Below, piece by piece: positions 17,404 to 24,951 of a stretch of 64,000 nucleotides of DNA. This stretch comes from Candidatus Aegiribacteria sp. MLS_C. Its GTDB lineage: Bacteria; Fermentibacterota; Fermentibacteria; Fermentibacterales; JCC-6. A model generated the notes under the pieces. The model ran no database searches and was not told the origin of the DNA. It saw nothing but the letters and a program-made list of their open reading frames with translations. The stretch covers positions 1-64,000 of the forward strand of contig LQBI01000002.1 of the NCBI GenBank assembly GCA_002030045.1, read 5' to 3'. The translations under genes and the position numbers were made by a program. The first letter of the stretch is position 1; each line of letters begins with the position of its first letter.

Positions 17404-18251
17404 CTCTCATCTCCGAAGAGGATGGTAAATCGGTCCCTGGAGTCCGGCAGCTGCATCGCTGGGAGGAGTACGATGAAGCGGCCTTGCCCCTTATCCTGGG
17501 TATGCAGAGACGCCATTTCTGGTACCGGGGAAGGCACCGCTTCATCCTGCAACGGCTTCGACGATCCCTGCACACGGACGCAGGGGGCGAGAATGGACTC
17601 AGGTGCATCGATATCGGCGGCGGTTGCGGCGGATGGATCGAATACCTCCATGACAGGGAACCGGACCTGTTCGCCGAGATGGGCCTGGGCGACAGTTCGG
17701 AGAAGGCCCTGGAGATGGCGGGTCCGGTGGTCGGGGGGTTCGCATCAAGGTACCGGGTCGATCTTCTTGACCTGCCGTGGAACGATTTCTGGGACGTTAT
17801 CTTCATTCTGGACGTCCTGGAACACATGGATGAGGACCTTGAGGCACTGAAGAGCGCAAGGGACTCACTGCGGCCGGGAGGACTGCTGATGATGACCGTC
17901 CCCGCCCTTGAGTTCTTCCGTTCGGACAACGACAGGATAGTCAGGCACCGGAGGAGATACAGCCGCAGCGACATCCGCAATCTTGCCGAATGCGCCGGAA
18001 TGACCCTTCTGTCGGCGGACTACTTCATGTTCCTCCTGAGTCCCCTGTTCATTGTGAGCAGGATGTTCGGCAGGGTGCCCGAGGGGGCCTCCCGGGAAGC
18101 GGAGATGGCGCACCTGAAGAGGACGCACAGGGTTCCAGCCGCCCCGGTCAACGGTCTTCTTTCCATGGTATTCGCCCTGGAGACACCCCTCTCGGGTATC
18201 GTGAGATTCCCGTGGGGGACATCGATACTCGGGGTCCTCAGAAAATCCTGA
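17400..18251 (+). CDS. SAM-dependent methyltransferase, class I
   Basis: A class I Rossmann methyltransferase. CIDIGGGCGGWIEYL is the glycine-rich SAM loop, DLLDLPWNDFWDVIFILDVLEHMDED contains the acidic loop and post-motif, and RDSLRPGGLLMMTVPAL is the last strand. Near the end, hydrophobic segments (MFLLSPLFIVSRMF) suggest membrane contact. Such enzymes often act on quinones, lipids or glycans; the target is unknown. The ORF track begins at 17316 within the HD gene. I take TTG at 17400, which overlaps the HD stop, although its ribosome site is weak. Confidence 0.8.
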   Translation: MTLISEEDGKSVPGVRQLHRWEEYDEAALPLILGMQRRHFWYRGRHRFILQRLRRSLHTDAGGENGLRCIDIGGGCGGWIEYLHDREPDLFAEMGLGDSSEKALEMAGPVVGGFASRYRVDLLDLPWNDFWDVIFILDVLEHMDEDLEALKSARDSLRPGGLLMMTVPALEFFRSDNDRIVRHRRRYSRSDIRNLAECAGMTLLSADYFMFLLSPLFIVSRMFGRVPEGASREAEMAHLKRTHRVPAAPVNGLLSMVFALETPLSGIVRFPWGTSILGVLRKS

Positions 18252-18269
18252 ACCGGTCCGGACAGAGTA

Positions 18270-18848
18270 TCAGCCGAAGAGTTCCCTGCCTCTCCTGAAG
18301 GCTTCCAGGTTCACCTCATGGTGTTTTGCCGGGACCCTCTCCCTGATGGCCCGATGCCAGTGCTCGACCTCCATCGGGAGATGCGGCGAGACGGCTCCTA
18401 TCAGCACCACGTTCACCACTCTCATGTTGCCCAGCTCCTCGGCTATCTCTACCGCCGGAACAAGCTGAACCGGAAGCCCGTGCTCTATCATAAGGGCGTC
18501 AACGTCAGGATACTCGGCGAGTCCCGTGTTCACTGTCATGGGGAATATCCTCAGGTCGCAGGCGACGAGTTTTCCCACCGGCGATAGATAGGGAGCCCAC
18601 CTGAGTCCCTCCATCTTTTCCATGGCCAGAATCAGGTCGGCGCACCCCTCCTCCACCAGGGGGCTGTAGATCTTCTCACCGAACCTGACATGGCTTGATA
18701 CGCTCCCTCCCCTCTGCGCCATTCCGTGGACCTCGCTCTTCTTCACATCGTTGCCCGCAGAGAGCGCTGCCGCGCACATGACCTCGCTGGCCAGGAGGAT
18801 GCCCTGTCCGCCGGTACCGCATATGATGACGTTGGTAACAGGTCTCAT
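18270..18848 (-). CDS. iorB: Indolepyruvate ferredoxin oxidoreductase, beta subunit
   Basis: IorB is the gamma-type domain of 2-oxoacid:ferredoxin oxidoreductases. The 192-aa protein begins VTNVIICGTGGQGILLASEVM, the classic glycine-rich motif, and continues SEVHGMAQRGGSVSSHVRFG, which is diagnostic. The ORF track extends it upstream to 19580 as a shadow of iorA. The ATG at 18848 overlaps the iorA stop (ATGA). With IorA it oxidises aryl or other 2-oxo acids to acyl-CoA and reduces ferredoxin. Confidence 0.95.
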   Translation of the reverse strand: MRPVTNVIICGTGGQGILLASEVMCAAALSAGNDVKKSEVHGMAQRGGSVSSHVRFGEKIYSPLVEEGCADLILAMEKMEGLRWAPYLSPVGKLVACDLRIFPMTVNTGLAEYPDVDALMIEHGLPVQLVPAVEIAEELGNMRVVNVVLIGAVSPHLPMEVEHWHRAIRERVPAKHHEVNLEAFRRGRELFG

Positions 18849-20629
18849 TCCCGACCTCCCATATCCTTTGAGATGGCGTCCACGGGACAGACCTGTACGC
18901 ACAGGTCGCAGTCGGGCCAGCAGAGGAGCTTGCTGATGACCGGGCGGTCGTCCTCCCAGCTGATGGCGGGACAACCCAGTTTCATGCACTGCCTGCAGCT
19001 TATGCACTTCTCCGTGTCCACCACCGCAACCGCCGGCTTCCCGGGACGGTAGCTCATGATGCAGGGTCTCCTGGTGATTATGACCGAGAGTTCGTCCCTC
19101 CCGATCTCCTCCTTCAGTGTCTTCTCCATCTCCTTCAGGTCGTGGGGGTCCACCACCTTCACATGTTCCACGCCGCAGGCTCGTACCAGCCCCTCGAGGT
19201 CGAGGACTGGAGTCTCCTCCCCTCTCAGGTTCCGTCCGGTGGTCGGGTTGTGCTGGCCCCCGGTCATGGCCGTCAGGCTGTTGTCCATTATCATCACGGT
19301 GCCGGTGTTGCCATTGTAGACCATGTCTATCAGACCTGTTATTCCAGAATGGACGAAGGTGGACTCGCCTATAGCGGCGACGAGCCTGCCCATGCCTTCG
19401 CGGCCCACCGCCTTCTCGATGCCGCTCAGGACTCCGATGGAGGCGCCCATGCATACGGTGGTCTCGAGGGCGTTGTACGGAGGCATGAGTCCCAGCGTGT
19501 AGCATCCGATGTCGCCGGTGGAACTCCCCCTGATGCGGCTCAGGCAGTAGAAGGCACCCCGGTGGGGGCATCCCGGGCACAGCGACGGGGGTCTTCCCGG
19601 GAGAGGGATCTCGCTCCAGGTGAGCTTCTTCTCAGTACCGGGCCTGAGCGCCTTCCTGACGGTCTCCGGATCCAGTTCCCCCTCTATGGGGATGATATCC
19701 TTTCCGTCGGACTCTATCAGGAATCGTGACCTCACTGCCTCTTCGAGGAATGGCTCGTTCTCCTCAACGAAGACAACCCTGTCCACCATTCCCAGGAACT
19801 TCTCCACCAGCTTCCAGGGAAGCGGGTTCGAGATGCCTATCTTCAGGACGCTGGCCTCCGGGTACACCTCCTTCACGTACTGGTAGGATATGCCGCTCGT
19901 TATGACGCCTATGGAGGGGTCTCCCTCCTCTATGCGGTTCAGGTCGCTTCCGGCCCCCCATTCGGACACTGCCAGGAGCCGTTTCTCCACCTTGCTGTGC
20001 ATCACCCTCGCATGTGCCGGGATGGGAACCCTCTTCTGTATGTCGGCCACGTATCCCTTCACGGGGACCTCGTTCCTGGGGCCCACCCTCACCAGGCTCT
20101 TTGAATGACATACCCTGGTGGTCATCCTCAGGAGGACCGGGGTATCGAACTCCTCGGATATCCTGAGGCCCTCCCCTACCATGTCCTTTGCCTCCTGGCT
20201 GTCCGAGGGCTCCAGCACCACAACCTTGGCGGCCCTGCCCATCAGCCTGTTGTCCTGCTCGTTCTGGCTTGAGTGCATTCCCGGATCGTCAGCGGAGACT
20301 ATGACTATGCCTCCGGTGGAGCCTATGTAGCTCAGGGTGAAGAGCGGGTCGGCCGCTACGTTCAAACCAACGTGCTTCATGGCCGAGAGCACTCTGGCTC
20401 CCGCGAAGGACGCTCCCGCTATCACCTCCAGGCCCACCTTCTCGTTGGGTGCCCACTGGGCGTCTATCTCCTCGTACTCCTCGCCGATGGTCTCCAGTAT
20501 CTCCGTGGAAGGGGTCCCCGGATAGGCTGCCGCGAAATGCACTCCATACTCCCATGCGCCACGGGCCACGGCCTCGTTCCCGGACAGCAGAAGTACCCCT
20601 TCCTCGACGGTGTTCAGCTTCTTCCTCAT
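18845..20629 (-). CDS. iorA: Indolepyruvate ferredoxin oxidoreductase, alpha subunit
   Basis: IorA holds the pyrimidine-binding and thiamine-diphosphate domains plus a ferredoxin tail. N-terminal markers are LLSGNEAVARGAWE and AAYPGTPSTEILETI. The TPP domain includes LCPGCPHRGAFY, GDIGCYTLG and MDNSLTAMTGGQHNP. The last ~60 residues carry two cluster motifs, CISCRQCMKLGCP and CWPDCDLCVQVCP. The complex decarboxylates 2-oxo acids formed by transamination of aromatic or similar amino acids. It lies downstream of ptb-buk on the same strand, 95 nt away, which suggests that its acyl-CoA product feeds those enzymes. Confidence 0.96.
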   Translation of the reverse strand: MRKKLNTVEEGVLLLSGNEAVARGAWEYGVHFAAAYPGTPSTEILETIGEEYEEIDAQWAPNEKVGLEVIAGASFAGARVLSAMKHVGLNVAADPLFTLSYIGSTGGIVIVSADDPGMHSSQNEQDNRLMGRAAKVVVLEPSDSQEAKDMVGEGLRISEEFDTPVLLRMTTRVCHSKSLVRVGPRNEVPVKGYVADIQKRVPIPAHARVMHSKVEKRLLAVSEWGAGSDLNRIEEGDPSIGVITSGISYQYVKEVYPEASVLKIGISNPLPWKLVEKFLGMVDRVVFVEENEPFLEEAVRSRFLIESDGKDIIPIEGELDPETVRKALRPGTEKKLTWSEIPLPGRPPSLCPGCPHRGAFYCLSRIRGSSTGDIGCYTLGLMPPYNALETTVCMGASIGVLSGIEKAVGREGMGRLVAAIGESTFVHSGITGLIDMVYNGNTGTVMIMDNSLTAMTGGQHNPTTGRNLRGEETPVLDLEGLVRACGVEHVKVVDPHDLKEMEKTLKEEIGRDELSVIITRRPCIMSYRPGKPAVAVVDTEKCISCRQCMKLGCPAISWEDDRPVISKLLCWPDCDLCVQVCPVDAISKDMGGRE

Positions 20630-20724
20630 TCGCCGCCTTTCATGTGTCTTCGCGGGCCCGTGATCATGACGGGATCCGCTGTGCCGCGCAACCGGACACG
20701 GAGGGATCCTTCAGGCCCCGTGAC

Positions 20725-21807
20725 CTACCTGTAGACCTTAACTTCCTCAACAGAATCCATGACCCTGAGAACTCCCCGCATGAGAGCTTCCAGCTCCTCT
20801 TCTCCGGGGAATACGATGATCTCGCCAAGGAAGGCGAGGTTCGATGCGAGTCTTTCGACGACCCAGCTGTTGTGCGCTATTCCGCCCGTTATGACCACGG
20901 CGTCAACGTCCCCGTAAAGGGCAGCGGCCATGGCCCCCGCTTCCTTGGTTATCTGGTAGACCATGGCCCTCAGGGCGAGATCGCAGGTCTCGTCACCCTC
21001 TTCCGCCCTTTTCCTGGCCTCCCCCACATGGTCGGTCCCGGTATAGGCCATGAGGCCTCCCCGCTTGAGTAGCATGGTCTTCATCTCGGACCATTTGTAC
21101 TCACCGGACAGGCACAACCTTGCCAGGCCGGTGGTGGGTAATGCGCCGACCCTCTGAGGACTGAACGGTCCTCCATCGTTTGCATGGCTGGTGTCAATCA
21201 TCCTGCCCCTGCGGATGGGATTTACGGAAATGCCGCTTCCGAGATGGAGTACCACCAGGTTGATCCCGTTCAGCGGCCTCCCCAGCTTCCCGGCGGCCTT
21301 GTAGGCCACCATTCGTATGTTGAGCGCATGGCTCAGGCTGACCCTTTCCAGCATGGGGAGTCCCGAGAGCCTGGCTTCAGGTATCATCTCGTCCACGCAT
21401 ACCGGATCCACGATGTAGGGCCTGCAGCCGGCCTTCGCCGCTATGTCCCATGCCAGAAGCGCACCCAGGTTGGAGGGATGGTCGGCCTGCAGGCTCGATC
21501 CTTCCCTGATGTCCTCGACCAATTTGCTGTTAACCTGGTAGGTGCCGCTCTCCAGCGGCTTGAATGCTCCACCCCTGCCTACCACGGCCGAGAGGTCCGA
21601 TATGTCATGACCTTCCTCCTCGAGGGCCCGAAGGATCATGTCCCTCCTGTACTCCAGCTGACCAAGAGTGGAACCCAGCTTCTCCAGTTCTTCAGGGAGG
21701 TGCCTCACGCTCATTTCGAACACCGGTTCCGTCTCCCTGTAAAGACCCAGCTTGGTTGATGTGCCGCCGGGATTCACAGCAAGTATCAGTCGTCCGTCGT
21801 CAGCCAT
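20725..21807 (-). CDS. buk: Butyrate (acyl) kinase
   Basis: The 360-aa protein is an acetokinase-family ASKHA kinase: LAVNPGGTSTKLGLY at the phosphate-1 loop, VGRGGAFKPLESGTY, VVLHLGSGISVN, IDTSHANDGGPFSPQRVG and VVITGGIAHN. These match butyrate kinase better than acetate kinase. It converts butyryl- or branched acyl-phosphate plus ADP to acid plus ATP. Its start overlaps the ptb stop by 8 nt, so expression is coupled. Confidence 0.94.
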   Translation of the reverse strand: MADDGRLILAVNPGGTSTKLGLYRETEPVFEMSVRHLPEELEKLGSTLGQLEYRRDMILRALEEEGHDISDLSAVVGRGGAFKPLESGTYQVNSKLVEDIREGSSLQADHPSNLGALLAWDIAAKAGCRPYIVDPVCVDEMIPEARLSGLPMLERVSLSHALNIRMVAYKAAGKLGRPLNGINLVVLHLGSGISVNPIRRGRMIDTSHANDGGPFSPQRVGALPTTGLARLCLSGEYKWSEMKTMLLKRGGLMAYTGTDHVGEARKRAEEGDETCDLALRAMVYQITKEAGAMAAALYGDVDAVVITGGIAHNSWVVERLASNLAFLGEIIVFPGEEELEALMRGVLRVMDSVEEVKVYR

Positions 21808-22702
21808 TCCCTCCTCCCGTCACCACTACTCCCAGTGCAAGGGAATTAAGCTTTGTCAGGGGAGTGTCGGACCTCGAGAGCATCACAACGGGTGCCGCGG
21901 CTCCGGCTATGAGCCCTCCGACCTCGGCATCCGTCATGTACATGAATCCCTTGGCGAATATGTTGCCGCTGGCTATGTCAGGGGTTATCAGGACGTTGGC
22001 CCGTCCGGGCACTTCTCCCTCCATTCCCTTGATGGCCGCAGCCTCCGGATCCATCGCCCCGTCCACGGCGATCGGTCCCGCAACCGCCATTCCCGGGAGC
22101 CCTTCGGAAGCTATTCTGTGGAACATCAGGGTTTCCGGCATCTTGTCGCTGGGGACCTCGATGGCGGCAAGGAGTGCCACCAGAGGCTTCTCTGCGCCCA
22201 GGGCCAGAATGACTCCCGCCGCATTCACTGCAATCTGTCTGATACCGTCCTCATCCGGCCTGATGTTCATTCCGCCGTCGGATATGGCCACGAGCCTGTC
22301 CTGCCTGGGTACGTGCACTACAGCCACGTGGCTGAGTATCCTGCCTGTCCTGAGCCCCTTCTCCCTGTCCAGTACGGCCTTCTGGAATATGGAGGTCTTG
22401 ATGAGCCCCTTCATGAGCAGGCTGGCCTCCCCCGAACTCACCATGCTCACAGACTCCAGGGCCGCTGCCTCCGGGTCCTCTATGTCAACTACCTCTATCT
22501 CTTCCGGCAGTTTCCTGCCCAGCTCCCTGAGAGTATCCCTGAGGCCTGCTACCGGCCCTACTATCACGGCCGAGGCGAGGCCCTCCTCCGCCGCCCGGAG
22601 CAGGGCTTCCACCGAGGACGCATCATGCCCCATAGGGATGGCGACCCTGGCATTCGAAACAGCTCGTGCCGCATCTCTGATCTCGCCGAAATTCCTGTAC
22701 AA
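21800..22702 (-). CDS. ptb: Phosphate butyryltransferase
   Basis: Ptb swaps CoA for phosphate on butyryl-CoA or related acyl-CoAs. The 300-aa product has RVAIPMGHDASSVEALLRA, EASLLMKGLIKTS, VVHVPRQDRLVAISDGGMNIRPD and GPIAVDGAMDPEAAA, all typical of the family. The ORF track begins at 22789. I take TTG at 22702, 5 nt after GGGGAGG, which gives the family's usual length. The upstream gap to the HAD gene holds an inverted repeat. Confidence 0.92.
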   Translation of the reverse strand: MYRNFGEIRDAARAVSNARVAIPMGHDASSVEALLRAAEEGLASAVIVGPVAGLRDTLRELGRKLPEEIEVVDIEDPEAAALESVSMVSSGEASLLMKGLIKTSIFQKAVLDREKGLRTGRILSHVAVVHVPRQDRLVAISDGGMNIRPDEDGIRQIAVNAAGVILALGAEKPLVALLAAIEVPSDKMPETLMFHRIASEGLPGMAVAGPIAVDGAMDPEAAAIKGMEGEVPGRANVLITPDIASGNIFAKGFMYMTDAEVGGLIAGAAAPVVMLSRSDTPLTKLNSLALGVVVTGGGNG

Positions 22703-22719
22703 GAGAACCTCCCCTGTCG

Positions 22720-22752
22720 ATTGTTGACACCGGCCGGGAGCAGCGGTCAACC
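22720..22752. promoter_or_regulatory. Inverted repeat between ptb and the HAD gene
   Basis: GTTGAC and GTCAAC flank a GC-rich 17-nt centre in the divergent gap. On the minus strand TTGACC could serve as a -35 for ptb, though no good -10 follows. It could be an operator; weak evidence. Confidence 0.25.
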
Positions 22753-22803
22753 GTGTTTTGAAGTGACCGACGGTGGACTCCCACTGCAAGGATTTAGTAT
22801 TAT

Positions 22804-23562
22804 GTGGCCGGAACGGCTTTCGGCCAAGGACGTGGCATCACGGAAGGGGGAACTCTGGACAGGGTCGGCGGTGAGGAGGCGCTCGCTTCGGCTATCGAGG
22901 CTTCCGATGCCCTGCTGCTTGATTTCGACGGGGTCCTCGCGGACAGCGAGCCGGTGTTCCGGCGTGCATGGAACCATGCCCTCAGCCCATGGGGGCATAC
23001 CATCGGGAAAAACGACTACTGGAACTACTGGTCCTCGCGGGGAGAGGGGCTCGAGGGTGAGATAAGGAGGCGCGGTATAAGCGGGATCGACGTCCGGGAG
23101 GCTGCCTGCCGGCAGCGCGAGGCCTACCTGAAAGCCGTCGGAAATGGAGAGGTGTCTCTCTTCCCGGGAGCGGTAGAACTCCTTCGACGGCTTGATGCGC
23201 TTGCCGGGAACACCGGCATGGGATACTGCATCGCGTCCAATACCTCCGAGAGCATCATAAGGGACATACTCCTCGGGAACGATGCTCCGGTACCGATGGT
23301 GGTGGGAGGCGACGGGCTTCCCAAGAAACCCTCACCCGACATTTTCCTGAAGGCGGCCTCGCTACTCGGGGCAGCACCTTCGAGGAGCCTTGTGGCGGAG
23401 GATTCCTGGAAGGGGGTCAAAGCCGCCTTTACGGGGGGTTTCCGCAGCATTCTCGTGCTAAATCCCCTCAACAGGGACCTGTGTATTGAGAGTGATTTCA
23501 CTGTATCCGGCCTGGAGGGACTGATCCGGTCACTCCCTGAACTACCCAGTGTCCGGATTTGA
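22804..23562 (+). CDS. HAD-superfamily phosphatase
   Basis: A HAD hydrolase with a helical cap (subfamily I). Motif I is LLLDFDGVLADSEP, with both catalytic aspartates; motif II is CIASNTSES; the lysine and motif IV are KKPSPDIF and VAEDSWKGVKAA. It resembles phosphoglycolate-phosphatase and beta-phosphoglucomutase relatives; the substrate is unknown. GTG at 22804 lies directly after TATTAT, so this mRNA may have no leader. A later start near residue 20 is possible, since the first ~25 residues precede the fold. Confidence 0.85.
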   Translation: MAGTAFGQGRGITEGGTLDRVGGEEALASAIEASDALLLDFDGVLADSEPVFRRAWNHALSPWGHTIGKNDYWNYWSSRGEGLEGEIRRRGISGIDVREAACRQREAYLKAVGNGEVSLFPGAVELLRRLDALAGNTGMGYCIASNTSESIIRDILLGNDAPVPMVVGGDGLPKKPSPDIFLKAASLLGAAPSRSLVAEDSWKGVKAAFTGGFRSILVLNPLNRDLCIESDFTVSGLEGLIRSLPELPSVRI

Positions 23563-23574
23563 AGGGGGTATGAC

Positions 23575-24153
23575 ATGGACCTGATACTCGACGCGAGAAT
23601 ATTCAGCATACCTATGGTCAGCTTCATAATAGGCCTGCTATTCTGTTTCCTCGGCAGGAAGCTGCTGGGTTTCATAGTAATCGTCTTCGGATTCATGATC
23701 GGCTTCTCATGGCTGTCTCTGCTTCTCGCGGACATCACCGGGACAACCGTCGCAGCATCTCCCTGGGTCGCATGGGTATCGGGGCTGATCGGCGCAGCAC
23801 TGGGCCTGGTGGCCTGGAAGGTGTCCATGTTACTCGCCGGCGCCGTGATAGGTCTATTCGTCGCCAGGGGCCTGCTTCCCTCCATGAGCAGTATTGTGCA
23901 CGCGGCCATCGCTCTGGCGTCAGGGATACTCATGCATGTCTACAAGGAACCCATAACTGCTCTCCTGACGGCAATCGCCGGAGCATACATCGCCGCCGGG
24001 TCGGCGATGATCATGCTCGAGGATATCGGGTTCGTCAGCTCTGTTGCCGGGTTCATAGATGCGGCCGATCCGGGTCCGGTCATCGCCCTTGTGCTCATGT
24101 TCATCTTCTGTCTGACCGGCTACAAGTTCCAGGCAAGGTCCCTCGGTTCCTGA
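23575..24153 (+). CDS. Polytopic membrane protein, DUF4203/TMEM198-like
   Basis: The 192-aa protein is nearly all membrane-spanning (about seven helices) with a pattern typical of DUF4203/TMEM198: GLLFCFLGRKLLGFIVIVFGFMIGF early and ISGLIGAALGLVAWKV-like Gly-rich helices in the middle. Function is unknown. It starts 12 nt after the HAD gene and is preceded by GGGGG. Its last codons and TGA lie inside the first, partial unit of the 44-bp tandem repeat. Confidence 0.65.
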   Translation: MDLILDARIFSIPMVSFIIGLLFCFLGRKLLGFIVIVFGFMIGFSWLSLLLADITGTTVAASPWVAWVSGLIGAALGLVAWKVSMLLAGAVIGLFVARGLLPSMSSIVHAAIALASGILMHVYKEPITALLTAIAGAYIAAGSAMIMLEDIGFVSSVAGFIDAADPGPVIALVLMFIFCLTGYKFQARSLGS

Positions 24154-24313
24154 CAAATGGGCTTATGAATCCCGGCTCAGGAGCCGCCGGTTCCTGACAA
24201 AGGGACTTATGAATCCCGGCTCAGGAGCCGCCGGTTCCTGACAAAGGGACTTATGAATCCCGGCTCAGGAGCCGCCGGTTCCTTATGAATCCCGGCTCAG
24301 GAGCCGCCGGTTC
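24145..24313. repeat. 44-bp tandem repeat, four units plus a partial one
   Basis: Units beginning TTATGAATCC start at 24163, 24207, 24251 and 24283. The last step is 32 nt because 12 nt are missing. A partial unit at 24145-24162 contains the preceding gene's stop codon. Each unit has the perfect hairpin CGGCTC-AG-GAGCCG. Confidence 0.92.
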
Positions 24314-24342
24314 TTGAGCTGAGGGAACCGGGAGTGTATATT
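24314..24342 (+). promoter_or_regulatory. Promoter after the 44-bp repeat
   Basis: TTGAGC (24314-24319), 17-nt spacer, TATATT (24337-24342). The -35 begins at the exact end of the repeat array. It would drive the small membrane protein and the glycosyltransferase fusion. Confidence 0.6.
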
Positions 24343-24402
24343 GCCTTTCCCGATTCAATTCATGGTGTCCGCCGCCTGCGGCGATGAAGAAGGAGGACTG
24401 AC

Positions 24403-24951
24403 CTGGGCCAGAGACTGACGGATTACGCCATGGTGGCGTTCGTGGTGCTGATCGTGTTCGGTTTGTTCCGGCTTTCCAGGATCATCATGAGATCCGTCGT
24501 GAGGCGGCTCGAGGCCCGTCACGGGAGTTTCGGTTCGGACCGCATGCTTATCACAGGCTTTCTCTTCCTCCTATGTGGTCTTCTGTTCCTGCCCGCCTTC
24601 ACCGCAGTACTTGCCCTTGTCGACCAGCATCATCTGTCCGGCGGAATGGTACTCCACCTGGTCCTGGTTGCCCTTTCCATAATCCTGTTCAGCATAGCCG
24701 AGGACATGTTCAGGGATTTCCCCGCCATTCACGGAGGGAAGGACCTCTGGAGCGTCTCAGCTCACTTCCGTCGGATCGCCATGCCCCTGATGGTTTTCTG
24801 GCTCATCGGAGTCCTTTTCCTGAGTCCCATCTTCTATTCCGGCCTTTCCCTGATACTTGCGATCTTCTACCTTTTCGCTCTCTCCTGCAGGAAAACACGG
24901 GAAGTGGAGCGTTCCGACAGCGGGGGCCCACCTTCGAATAAGAAGGACTGA
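24403..24951 (+). CDS. Small four-TM membrane protein of unknown function
   Basis: About four hydrophobic helices are separated by short basic loops (MRSVVRRLEARHGSF), with a polar end (REVERSDSGGPPSNKKD). I do not recognise the family. The ORF track starts at ATG 24430, which has no ribosome site. AGGAGG at 24391-24396 lies 6 nt before an in-frame CTG at 24403, so CTG may be the start, adding nine residues. The stop codon shares one base with the ATG of the next gene, so it probably serves the same membrane or envelope pathway. Confidence 0.6.
   Translation: MGQRLTDYAMVAFVVLIVFGLFRLSRIIMRSVVRRLEARHGSFGSDRMLITGFLFLLCGLLFLPAFTAVLALVDQHHLSGGMVLHLVLVALSIILFSIAEDMFRDFPAIHGGKDLWSVSAHFRRIAMPLMVFWLIGVLFLSPIFYSGLSLILAIFYLFALSCRKTREVERSDSGGPPSNKKD

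Noticed and set aside
24145-24313. CRISPR array
   Set aside because: Direct tandem repeats without spacers.
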